A DNA stretch of 59,155 bases from Woeseiaceae bacterium (GTDB lineage Bacteria; Pseudomonadota; Gammaproteobacteria; Steroidobacterales; Woeseiaceae), in assembly GCA_028289545.1 (NCBI GenBank), contig JANQPG010000027.1, positions 1-59,155 of the forward strand, in the 5' to 3' direction. A program made the translations under genes and the position numbers. The notes beneath the pieces are model-generated. The model did no database searches and was not told the origin of the DNA. It saw nothing but the letters and a program-made list of their open reading frames with translations. Shown here piece after piece: positions 25,225 through 32,725 of this stretch (its first letter is position 1; each line of letters begins with the position of its first letter).

Positions 25225-26811
25225 TCATCCCTCCGCCAGCGTCCTGGCAACATCCGTGCGGTAAGCCTGCACGGCCGGTATCGCCGCTGCAATACCGCCG
25301 ACAGCGAACAGGCTGAACAGCAGGAGGGTTTCGGCCGGTATCCACGTCCACCCGGTCAACGCAACGCCGCGCGTGCTCTCCAGCCACCCGCCCAGCAGTT
25401 CCATGGCGCCGTGACCGACAAGGAAGCCGAGCGTGACGCCGAACATAGACAGTAATAGTCCTTCGAGGAGCAAGGCGACCAACAGTTCCCATCGCGTTGC
25501 CCCCAGGCAGCGCAAAATGGCCAGATCACCTCGTCTGGCCCGCAGCGAACCGTAAAGCGCCGCGAACACCGAAAGCGCTGCGGTCAGAATCAGCACCCAC
25601 GAGAAAGCGCTCAGCCCGTCCAGACCAATGCCGACAAGCTGCAGGACTCGCGAGACTTCCATCGCGGGCGCGGCCGCCTGGAGAGTTCCAGCCGCGTTGA
25701 CCTCACGCGGCAACGTCATGGCCGTCATCGGCGAACTGAACTGGAGCAACATCGCCGTTATCTCGCGATCCGGATCCGCCTGATCGTGGCCGCCGTCATG
25801 GTCGTGCTCGCCGTGGTCGTGAGCCTCCTGGCCGTGCTCATCGTGTTCGTGGGCGTCGTGGTCGTGCCCATGATCATCATCAGCCCCGTGATCGTGCCCA
25901 TGCTCATCGCCATGGCCGCGGTCCTGATCGTGCTCATCGTGTTCGTGGGCGTCCTGGTCGTGCCCATGATCATCGTCGGCCCCGTGATCGTGCCCATGCT
26001 CATCGCCATGGCGGTGGTCCTGATCGTGCTCATCGTGTTCATGGGCGTCGTGGTCGTGCCCATGATCATCGTCAGCCCCGTGATCGTGTCCATGCTCATC
26101 GCCATGGCCGTGGTCCTGATCGTGCTCATCGTGTTCATGGGCGTCGTGGTCGTGCCCGTGATCATCGTCAGCGCCGTGATCGTGCGAATGCGATTCCGCC
26201 GCGTGGATTTCCCAAACACTCTCGAGCGACGTCAGGATCAGGCGGTCGACGACGGTTCCTGTCGGCTCGAGCACTCCGACCACACGGTAGGGATCCGACT
26301 CGTGGCTGTGGCCCCCCTCCTCCAGACCGTGCGCCCCCGCGAAACTCGACCCGATGCCAAGCCCGGCGGACTGTGCGACTGCCGACCCTGCAACCGCCTC
26401 CAGCGCCTCGTTCCAAAACCGGCCGCTCGCCAGTCCAGCCCCGTAGAGCGCTGCGTAATCCGCAGTGGTGCCGACTATTCGGTAGCCGCGATAACTGTCT
26501 CCCAATGAAAGCGGTATCGCCGTTTCAACACGAGGGTCGCCGGCCCAACGTTCAGCCTCCTCGAGCCGAATGTTTCCGGGGGGCACATCGGCGTGATAGA
26601 CGGCGGAAAGTACGAGCTGAATGGGGCTGCCCGTCGCGCCCAGTACCAGATCGATGCCGCGCGCGTCCCTCGACATCGTCTCGGACAGCTGCGCGCCGGC
26701 CAGGAGCAACAGCACAATGCTTGCCGTACCCAGCGCCATCAGCAGGACGTTGACTGCCGAAGTCAGCGGCGACAGCAACAGATTCGCGATGGCGAGGCGG
26801 AGCCAGGTCAT
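25225..26811 (-). CDS. FtsX/MacB-type ABC permease with a periplasmic His-repeat domain
   Basis: A 528-residue membrane protein. One helix (about 10-42) is followed by a large periplasmic domain and three C-terminal helices (about 405-430, 450-475, 495-520). The cytoplasmic motif RARRGDLAILRCLGATRWE marks the MacB/FtsX/LolE superfamily. Residues 207-346 are an insertion of 32-residue His/Asp/Glu repeats with about 45 His, placed on the periplasmic side. Its ATG overlaps the ATPase stop as ATGA. MacB-type proteins usually move substrates out of the inner membrane by mechanotransmission rather than import ions, so the transport direction is open. The operon context points to zinc. A relation to the Zur-regulated zrg locus of Vibrio cholerae is possible. 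Confidence 0.85.
   Translation of the reverse strand: MTWLRLAIANLLLSPLTSAVNVLLMALGTASIVLLLLAGAQLSETMSRDARGIDLVLGATGSPIQLVLSAVYHADVPPGNIRLEEAERWAGDPRVETAIPLSLGDSYRGYRIVGTTADYAALYGAGLASGRFWNEALEAVAGSAVAQSAGLGIGSSFAGAHGLEEGGHSHESDPYRVVGVLEPTGTVVDRLILTSLESVWEIHAAESHSHDHGADDDHGHDHDAHEHDEHDQDHGHGDEHGHDHGADDDHGHDHDAHEHDEHDQDHRHGDEHGHDHGADDDHGHDQDAHEHDEHDQDRGHGDEHGHDHGADDDHGHDHDAHEHDEHGQEAHDHGEHDHDGGHDQADPDREITAMLLQFSSPMTAMTLPREVNAAGTLQAAAPAMEVSRVLQLVGIGLDGLSAFSWVLILTAALSVFAALYGSLRARRGDLAILRCLGATRWELLVALLLEGLLLSMFGVTLGFLVGHGAMELLGGWLESTRGVALTGWTWIPAETLLLFSLFAVGGIAAAIPAVQAYRTDVARTLAEG
25774..26193 (-). repeat. Tandem 96-bp repeats encoding a His/Asp-rich domain
   Basis: Three full 96-base units (26178-26083, 26082-25987, 25986-25891) and a partial fourth (from 25890) encode a 32-residue unit that starts HGADDDHGHD and contains about 11 His. 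Units differ by single substitutions (for example Gly to Arg, His to Gln, His to Arg). The near identity of units at DNA level suggests recent expansion by slippage or recombination. The plus-strand complement encodes an apparent Val/Ile/Met-rich protein that is only a shadow. Confidence 0.92.
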
Positions 26812-27467
26812 GCCGGCACTTCCATTTCGAACTCGCTGTCCAGGCTGCCGCGCACGCGCTGATCGTGGGTCACAACAAGCAAAGCCGCACCAACGGTCTG
26901 TGCCGACTCTTGCAGCAGCGCGAGCGCCCGCTCAGCGTGCCGATCGTCCAGTGCCGATGTCGGTTCGTCAGCCATGATGAGTTCCGGACCGTGCACCAGC
27001 GCACGAGCAATGGCGACACGCTGCGCCTGCCCCTGACTCAACATTGAGGGTTTGTGGTGTTCCAGGCCGCCGAGATCGAGTTGTTCCAGCAACGTAGTGA
27101 CGCGAGCGGCGTCGACCCGAACACCGGAGAGCCGCTGCGCGAGCAGAACGTTGTCCCTGACGTTCAGCGCCGGCAGAAGATGAAAACGCTGGAACACAAG
27201 GCCAATATTCCGACCGCGAAACCGATCGAGCTCTGCCCCACTCAGCTCTGCGAGGTCCTGTCCCAATATTCGCACGGTTCCCGAGCCGGGGCGGATGAGG
27301 CCGGCCAACAGATGCAGGAACGTCGTTTTGCCACAACCGGAAGGTCCAATGACCGCCATGCTGCGGCCACGTTCGACCTGGCACTGCTCCATACGCACCA
27401 CCGTGCGATCCCGATAACCAAAATCGAGATCGACCGCATCGATGGCCAGCGTCGCCGAACTAGACAT
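26808..27467 (-). CDS. ABC transporter ATP-binding protein, LolD/MacB class
   Basis: A 219-residue ATPase. Walker A is GPSGCGKT (about residues 40-47), the Q-loop is VFQRFHLLPALN, the signature is LSQGQAQRVAIARAL, Walker B is LIMADEPTSALD and the switch is VVTHD. This is the usual LolD/MacB/FtsE type. The signature has LSQGQ rather than LSGGQ. I chose the ATG at 27467 because it overlaps the MerC stop as TGATG and has AGGGAG just upstream. Its stop overlaps the permease start, so the two subunits are made together. Confidence 0.92.
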   Translation of the reverse strand: MSSSATLAIDAVDLDFGYRDRTVVRMEQCQVERGRSMAVIGPSGCGKTTFLHLLAGLIRPGSGTVRILGQDLAELSGAELDRFRGRNIGLVFQRFHLLPALNVRDNVLLAQRLSGVRVDAARVTTLLEQLDLGGLEHHKPSMLSQGQAQRVAIARALVHGPELIMADEPTSALDDRHAERALALLQESAQTVGAALLVVTHDQRVRGSLDSEFEMEVPA

Positions 27468-27871
27468 CACTCCCTGTGGTTCCGGTGTCGCAACCACCGC
27501 CACAGATGTGCTGAGGCCAGAAGGATAGCTCCGGCCACAGTGATCAATTCCTCGTAGGCCGATAAGGCGCTAACGAATGCTCCCAGGAACAGCAGCCCAA
27601 GGCCCGCCAACGCCGCAACGACAAACAGGCCGCTACCGCCGGCTGACCTGGCTGTTCGCACCACGATGAGGCTCACCGGCGCCGCCATCAGTACGAGGAG
27701 CTTGTGCACCAGCTCGTTCTCGGAAAAATGAGCCGCGAACGGCAGCGCGGAAGCCAGAACGGGCAAAGCCAGGCAGTGGATCAGGCAAAGGGTCGACAAA
27801 CCTATTGCAAGGAGGTCGAGCCGCCGGCCTTGGACACTATCCGCCGTCAACTGCGCGTTGGGAGAATTCAC
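27467..27871 (-). CDS. MerC-like membrane protein
   Basis: A 134-residue protein with four hydrophobic segments (about 20-45, 58-75, 82-103, 105-125). The first carries CLIHC (29-33), the metal-binding pattern of the MerC mercuric transport family. No other mer gene is present, and members of this family outside mer operons have been linked to zinc-responsive regulons, so zinc or metal sensing/transport is likelier than mercury. The start is GTG at 27871 with AGGAG ten bases upstream. It is the first firmly called gene of the operon that ends with zur. Confidence 0.82.
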   Translation of the reverse strand: MNSPNAQLTADSVQGRRLDLLAIGLSTLCLIHCLALPVLASALPFAAHFSENELVHKLLVLMAAPVSLIVVRTARSAGGSGLFVVAALAGLGLLFLGAFVSALSAYEELITVAGAILLASAHLWRWLRHRNHRE

Positions 27872-28035
27872 GGTGTTTGCGCTCCTGTCTCAACGCACAG
27901 GCGCCGCGTGCTGCGCGACCGATGCTCAGACTGTTCCGGCGCAACGGCGAAGCCCGCTCGGGCCGGCGCCGATCGCACGCAGATACTTGCCGGACCATCG
28001 TTACAGGTAATCGCAGATAACGGCGTGTTTTGCAC
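27868..28035 (-). CDS. Possible leader peptide of the MerC/ABC operon
   Basis: A 55-codon frame from GTG at 28035 to a TGA that overlaps the MerC GTG as GTGA. A GAGG lies about 11 bases upstream of the start. It includes ITCNDGPASIC (two Cys) but otherwise looks like a weakly constrained sequence. The 190-base leader between promoter and merC-like gene otherwise holds nothing I recognise. It may be translated for coupling only, or not at all. Confidence 0.25.
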   Translation of the reverse strand: MQNTPLSAITCNDGPASICVRSAPARAGFAVAPEQSEHRSRSTRRLCVETGAQTP

Positions 28036-28066
28036 GACGTTGAGATCCTCGGTGGGGAAAGTCGTT

Positions 28067-28096
28067 ACGTTATAACATTTGTTCCCGGAAAGGCAA
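28067..28096 (-). promoter_or_regulatory. Promoter with Zur-like operator for the MerC/ABC/DUF3299/zur operon
   Basis: On the minus strand, TTGCCT (28096-28091), a 16-base spacer and TATAAC (28074-28069) form the promoter. The -10 is part of the GTTATAAC core (28069-28076), with flanks resembling the site at 21931. It reads towards the MerC-like gene and the terminal zur gene. Confidence 0.68.
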
Positions 28097-28111
28097 TCGG
28101 TCGACTGGCGC

Positions 28112-28819
28112 TTACACCCCGATGGCGCAGACGACGACAACCTCGTTGCCCACAGCGTACCAGCCGCAGGTTCCACCTCCGCGGCCACCGCCTCCGGCAG
28201 GTGTATCACCCACGCCACCGGGCGGTTGCGGCCATGTGGGCGGAACGTCAGCGTCGGGAATCGGCGGCACAGGTGTATGCCCGGGCCGTTCGGCCGGTAC
28301 ACCCAGGTTATCGAGGCACCCGCTCACGGGCGCGGCGACCGGCTGTCCCGTACCTACCGACAGCGGGCTCTGGTTAGTACTGAGCTGCCCCTCGTAGTAG
28401 GTCGCTGCCGCGGTCTCACCGTTGGCAAGGAACACCGAAAACGTAGCCGAGCTGATCCCCGCGTGCACCGGGATCGAAACGCCCGCCCCGAAGCTCAGAG
28501 CCGGCTCGAACTGAACGACCAGGGTACCGGTTGCGCATTGTCCGTAGACGTTGCAGAACGTCTCTCCCGTGGAGAACAGGTCGCCGAGGCCGAGCGTTGG
28601 AATCACGGCGGACAACCCCGCCTCGTGGATCACAAAATTGAAGAACGCATTGCGAAAGTCTTCCGGGTGCTCGTCGAGGTTGCGACAGTGAGCGCACGAC
28701 TTGTGTTCGGGGTTCTGCTTGCCCTCCTCGTCGGTCCAACGGTAGTCCGGTGGGCAGCTTGCGCCTGCGGCCCGCACAACGCCCACGTACAGCAGTAAGA
28801 TAGGCACGACACAGCGCAT
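28112..28819 (-). CDS. Hypothetical exported protein with Pro/Gly-rich tail
   Basis: A 235-residue protein with a signal peptide (about 1-18). The mature part begins with a small Cys cluster (SCPPDYRW ... SCAHCRNLDEHPEDFRNAFF) and continues into a beta-rich middle part. The last 60 residues are rich in Pro and Gly (PPIPDADVPPTWPQPPGG) and end with a hydrophobic strand. I do not recognise the family. GGAGG lies six bases before the ATG at 28819, two bases after the upstream gene's stop, so the two genes form an operon. Its stop is only about 15 bases from the neighbouring operon's promoter. Confidence 0.65.
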   Translation of the reverse strand: MRCVVPILLLYVGVVRAAGASCPPDYRWTDEEGKQNPEHKSCAHCRNLDEHPEDFRNAFFNFVIHEAGLSAVIPTLGLGDLFSTGETFCNVYGQCATGTLVVQFEPALSFGAGVSIPVHAGISSATFSVFLANGETAAATYYEGQLSTNQSPLSVGTGQPVAAPVSGCLDNLGVPAERPGHTPVPPIPDADVPPTWPQPPGGVGDTPAGGGGRGGGTCGWYAVGNEVVVVCAIGV

Positions 28820-28821
28820 GA

Positions 28822-29787
28822 TCACTCCTCCCAGCCGCTGCCGCGCAGCGACAGGCGCAAGCGGTGAAGCCGCTCCAACCGCTCGTCGGCGCGTTGTCGT
28901 ATCGGTGCAAGCTCTACGCCGGCATCGAGTAGCGCATCGGCATAGCCATCCGCCGCCTGCCTGCCGTGATCGAACGCCGTCATGACAAGATAAATCTCGT
29001 AACCGAGCGTTGCCTTGCCAACATCGAGATGCCCCCCGTGGAACTCGAGACCGCCGACCCCGGTGTGCCCCATCCACTCGAGTAGCGGACCGGGTCGACC
29101 GCTCAAGGCGACGGCCTGTTCGTAATAGTGTTCGCTGACGGCAGGGTCGGTCGATCGGCGCGCCAGGAGAACGGCCGCTTCCGGAAAAGAGAGCGCCAGC
29201 GACTCGAGTTCGTGGTTGCCCAGAGCTTCGAACGGGTGCGCCGCTACACGCTCGGTGCGACAGATCACCTGCGCGCCCCGCAGGTCGCAACGCTCTTCGT
29301 ATGTCCCCGGCAGCACGTGCAACCGATCGTGCCGTGCGGTCCAGCTCGCAATGTCGCAGGCGTCACCCACCGGTATGCCGGTCGTCCGAAGGCGGACCTG
29401 CGCCAGCAAACAGGGTGCCGTGAGGCCGTGACCCTCCGCCAGGCGCACAAGATCCGGGTCGGTCTCGTAGGCCGGATCGCTCAGGCGACTGAGATCGACG
29501 TTTGAATCAAGGTTCACATCCAGGGCGAGTTCCGGGACGGGTACAAGGGCCGATCCCGACCGGGTGGCCGGCATTGCGTCGATGCGACGCCGGCCTTCCG
29601 CCAGCGACGGGGTGTCCGAGGTGTCGTCTGCGACTCTCGAGCTGCGTGTTGCGGGTGCTGATGCTGCGGGGTGGCCAGCCGCCACCGTGCTCGGCGCCGC
29701 AGCGCTGTCGACCGGCGTGGAGACCAGCCGGGTGGCGAGGATTCCCGCCAGGACCGCGGCGACAGCCAGGAACGTTTTGCCTCTCAT
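28822..29787 (-). CDS. Hypothetical exported protein
   Basis: A 321-residue protein from ATG 29787, chosen because GAGGAGG lies nine bases upstream; a longer frame adds an unlikely Arg-rich start. One N-terminal hydrophobic segment (about 4-22) is followed by an Ala/Ser/Thr-rich linker (to about 90). The C-terminal domain has several Cys (PCLLAQVRLR, GDACDIASW, ERCDLRGAQVICRTE) and helical repeats near the end (EHYYEQAVALSGRPGPLLEWMG) that recall Sel1/TPR-like packing. I know no family. It is the first gene of a two-gene unit of exported proteins. About 280 bases upstream to 30068 hold no gene. Confidence 0.62.
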   Translation of the reverse strand: MRGKTFLAVAAVLAGILATRLVSTPVDSAAAPSTVAAGHPAASAPATRSSRVADDTSDTPSLAEGRRRIDAMPATRSGSALVPVPELALDVNLDSNVDLSRLSDPAYETDPDLVRLAEGHGLTAPCLLAQVRLRTTGIPVGDACDIASWTARHDRLHVLPGTYEERCDLRGAQVICRTERVAAHPFEALGNHELESLALSFPEAAVLLARRSTDPAVSEHYYEQAVALSGRPGPLLEWMGHTGVGGLEFHGGHLDVGKATLGYEIYLVMTAFDHGRQAADGYADALLDAGVELAPIRQRADERLERLHRLRLSLRGSGWEE

Positions 29788-30068
29788 GAAACTCGACCTC
29801 CTCGAGGATTCCCGGAAATACGGCTTCCGGCACCTCCTTGTGGAATCAAACTTGTGCAATCGAAATGACGGCGCCATCCGTGGCGACCGCAAGTGGCCTA
29901 TTCCGCGGGCAGCGCGAGGAGCGGAACGGCCACGACAGGATGGCGGATACCGGAGGGGGGCGAAACGGGGTTAACTGCGTGGAACCTGTCGAAAATCGCT
30001 TGTTGCTCGGATCGCGTGGCAATCGAATGCGCGTAAGCAAGCTGGCGCCTTCACGACCGGAAAGGCGC

Positions 30069-30100
30069 AAAAAAAAAACGCCCGGTCCAAAGACCGGGCG
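30069..30100 (-). terminator. Rho-independent terminator
   Basis: A perfect 9-base stem (30079-30087 with 30092-30100) with loop CAAA is followed on the minus strand by ten T residues. It ends the phosphatase-like gene at 30148-30660. Confidence 0.95.
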
Positions 30101-30147
30101 CCATTCAGGTGTACGACGACAGCAATGCTTGCTGTCGGATTGGTGTG

Positions 30148-30660
30148 CTACTCGGCGTTTTCGAGACGCTCTTTGACGATCTTTTCGAGGCTCGGCATCG
30201 TCAGGCCCGCAGCCTTACCCGCTGCAAGCGCTTCATCGGTACCGGCACCCCGATCGTGCTCGAGCAGCGCCACGAGCGCGCCCACCCGGTTACCACTGCC
30301 GCAGTGCACCAGCACCGGACCGTCGATGTCATCGAGGAGTTCGCCCAGTTTGCGGGCGTTCTCCAGCGTAACGGCGGAAGCCCCCTTGATGGGCAGCGGG
30401 CTGTACTGCAGCCCGAGCGTCTCCGCCGCAGCAGCCTCGTCGTAACCCCGATCCTCGTCGAGGCCGCGCAGATCGATGATCGCAACGTAGCCCTGCTCGG
30501 CAAGCTCTGCGAGCTGCTCGCGGCTCGGTTGTCCGGACGACGCATCGCCGCTGGCCGGGGCAATGGCATCGAGTTCCAGCTTGCCGACATGCACCGCCTG
30601 CTCGCCGGCAAACACACCCGCAGAAAACAGCAACAATAAAACGTAACAAACGCGCATCAT
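30148..30660 (-). CDS. Exported tyrosine-phosphatase-like protein (DUF442/BLH type)
   Basis: A 170-residue protein with a signal peptide (1-18). The phosphatase loop HCGSGNR (Cys-120 to Arg-125, CX5R) follows the strand GPVLVHC, with upstream YVAIIDLRGLDEDRGYDE containing the typical DLR motif. This matches the small dual-specificity-phosphatase-like DUF442 proteins seen beside sulphide or beta-lactamase-fold genes, but no such partner is here. A periplasmic location is unusual for a phosphatase, and the substrate is unknown. Good terminator downstream. Confidence 0.82.
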   Translation of the reverse strand: MMRVCYVLLLLFSAGVFAGEQAVHVGKLELDAIAPASGDASSGQPSREQLAELAEQGYVAIIDLRGLDEDRGYDEAAAAETLGLQYSPLPIKGASAVTLENARKLGELLDDIDGPVLVHCGSGNRVGALVALLEHDRGAGTDEALAAGKAAGLTMPSLEKIVKERLENAE

Positions 30661-30716
30661 CGTCTAGCCTCCGTCAGTAAGCTTTGCCGGCCGCCCCGAG
30701 AGCGCCGGACCCTGTA

Positions 30717-32462
30717 TCAGTTCTCGAACGTGAGATCGGAATCGACCTCGATACCGCGCTCCGTGAAGCGAATGTCGAAGCTCATGCGATCATACACGTC
30801 CGCCAGCGACAACATCGCTTCAGCGAGCGCCTGACGAGCGTCGTCCGACATTTCGTCGTCCTCCGCCATTGCCACGGATTTGCCCATGAGCCCGTAGTAC
30901 GTATCGGCGTCCATGGCAAAGCTCATGAACAGAGAATCGTCCCCGGCTTTGGCGCCGATCGCGTCAGCCACGCGCTGTTCCGCATTGCTGCCCGTCGACA
31001 CTGCGAGCAATTCGTCGGTCATGGCGATGTACGGCACACTCGGCAGCATCTGCGCCTGCATGACGTCCAGCGGCCTCGCCTTGCCGTCCGCCTCCAGGTT
31101 GAGCGCCTGGATATCGGGACTCAGAGCGGCGCCCATCAACAGTAATGCCGGCGCATCGTCGATCGCCAGCATGACGGTGGCATCGCCGTCCATCGGCGGA
31201 ATCCCCGCCATCATGGCGTCGATATCGAGGTTGTCGAGGATTGCCACGAGGCCGCGGAAATCGTACATCTTGGGCGGAATCTGCTGCCCCAGCATGCTCT
31301 CGCCGTTCTCGATGCTCTGCTGCAGCTCGCCGAGCAGCCCACACTCGTAGGGATCGGAGCGCGCCGCATCCAGCCGCGCCGAATAAAAATCGAGGAACTG
31401 CTGCGGCTGCACGCTGACACCGAACGACATCATGCCGCCAAAATCCGTACCGAGACCCGGCACCGCGGCGGGCAGCGCGCTCAAGCCTTCCGCAATGTCT
31501 TCGCGCAGCTCCAGGATAAACGCGCCGTCCACGCCGTCGGTCGATATCTCGCGATAACCGAAGGTCATCCGGGGCATGACGTCGGCCAGCTCCATGAATT
31601 CCGCACGGCACACGGCGTCGATGTCCTCTCGCGCAAATCCGGGCTCGTCGAACAGCAACTCGTCGACGCCCGGCTCACCGTCCAGGATAGCGCTGGTCAA
31701 CTTGCGCGTATCCAGGAAACCGATCATATGCTGCGTGAAGTCGTACTCGCGGGCGACGGCCGCGAGTTCGCCGCCAGCCGCGATGTTGTTCGCCGGCTTT
31801 TCGAGTCCGACCAGTTGAGCCAGCTCATCGTCATCGAAACCGAGCGGCGCCACGCTGACGACAACATAGTCGTCGAAGGCGCCGAACAGAATCTTGACCT
31901 TCTCGACATCCAGGTAGCGGTACGAGTAGCCGCGAAGTTCGCCGCGAGCCAGCTCTTCACCCGCTTCTTCTTCGAAACCGGCAACCGTGGCCTCGAACCG
32001 GTCGGCGTCCAGAAGACTCATGCGCAGAACCGGCAGGATGCCGTGACCGTAGACGGCGCTGCCCGCGTTGATGTCAAAACCGGCCTCCCGCATGCCGTCC
32101 AGCGAAAACAGTCCGAGAGTTTGCTTTGCAACGTTCGCCGCGCGCGTTGCTTCGTCGCGTTCGGGCGAGTCGGCGGGCAGCTCTTCGAGTTTCTCGGCCA
32201 GCGCCTCGTCGATGATGCTGGCGTACATGTTCATCATCATCGACATTTCGCCGGTCATTTTCTCGAGCACATCCTCGTCGATGGGCTCCGCGTTGGCCAT
32301 GACGTAAGGCGTATCCGCCGGCACATACGAGAGAATACCGTCGTCGTCACTGAGCGCGCCCGAGCCACCGGACTTGCCGCCGCAGGCCGACAGGATCACG
32401 GCCAGAGTTAAAAGAACACCGGCAGCCGGCGCCCGGGTCGGTCGGGTTGTCAAATACGACAT
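30717..32462 (-). CDS. Large lipoprotein of unknown function
   Basis: A 581-residue lipoprotein. The ATG at 32462 has AAGGAG nine bases upstream. The lipobox LSAC puts the lipidated Cys near residue 27, followed by a Gly/Ser linker. The mature part starts with ILSYVPADTPYVMANAEP, a pattern seen in DUF3352-like exported proteins, and contains repeated mixed alpha/beta units with many Met, Asp and Glu residues. I am not sure of the family. Single gene, 56 bases upstream of the phosphatase-like gene start and on the same strand, so possibly co-transcribed with it. Confidence 0.75.
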   Translation of the reverse strand: MSYLTTRPTRAPAAGVLLTLAVILSACGGKSGGSGALSDDDGILSYVPADTPYVMANAEPIDEDVLEKMTGEMSMMMNMYASIIDEALAEKLEELPADSPERDEATRAANVAKQTLGLFSLDGMREAGFDINAGSAVYGHGILPVLRMSLLDADRFEATVAGFEEEAGEELARGELRGYSYRYLDVEKVKILFGAFDDYVVVSVAPLGFDDDELAQLVGLEKPANNIAAGGELAAVAREYDFTQHMIGFLDTRKLTSAILDGEPGVDELLFDEPGFAREDIDAVCRAEFMELADVMPRMTFGYREISTDGVDGAFILELREDIAEGLSALPAAVPGLGTDFGGMMSFGVSVQPQQFLDFYSARLDAARSDPYECGLLGELQQSIENGESMLGQQIPPKMYDFRGLVAILDNLDIDAMMAGIPPMDGDATVMLAIDDAPALLLMGAALSPDIQALNLEADGKARPLDVMQAQMLPSVPYIAMTDELLAVSTGSNAEQRVADAIGAKAGDDSLFMSFAMDADTYYGLMGKSVAMAEDDEMSDDARQALAEAMLSLADVYDRMSFDIRFTERGIEVDSDLTFEN

Positions 32463-32725
32463 CGTGCAGATCTCCTTACACGTAGGTAACACACAAACAA
32501 ATTGAGTCCGGACGCTCGGACTTGGAGTCCGCGCGTCGCGCAGGCGAGTAAGGTCGGGGCAGGTGGCTTTCTATGGAGAGCTCGAAATTTTCGGGGTATT
32601 TGCCGCCGTTGGAGCGCCAGTATACGCCCGAATGCAGCCTCGAACCATGACAGAACCGACGGTTTTGGGCATTGCCGCGGCGCGCAGGCCGCCGGAAGTG
32701 CGTCGGGGACTCGAGCGCCCGGCCG

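Noticed and set aside
25774..26193. Possible CRISPR array
   Set aside because: The units are directly adjacent 96-base repeats in an open frame, without spacers.
25786..26508. Plus-strand Val/Ile/Met-rich repeated frame that looks like a membrane protein
   Set aside because: It is the complement of the His/Asp repeats; His and Asp codons read as Met and Val on the other strand.
27467..27871. Mercury resistance operon
   Set aside because: Only the MerC-like protein is present; there is no merR, merT, merP or merA and the surroundings are zinc-type genes.
28820..29290. N-terminal extension of the 235-residue exported protein
   Set aside because: The frame continues upstream in phase, but it runs inside the neighbouring gene; the ATG at 28819 has a strong ribosome site and begins a signal peptide.
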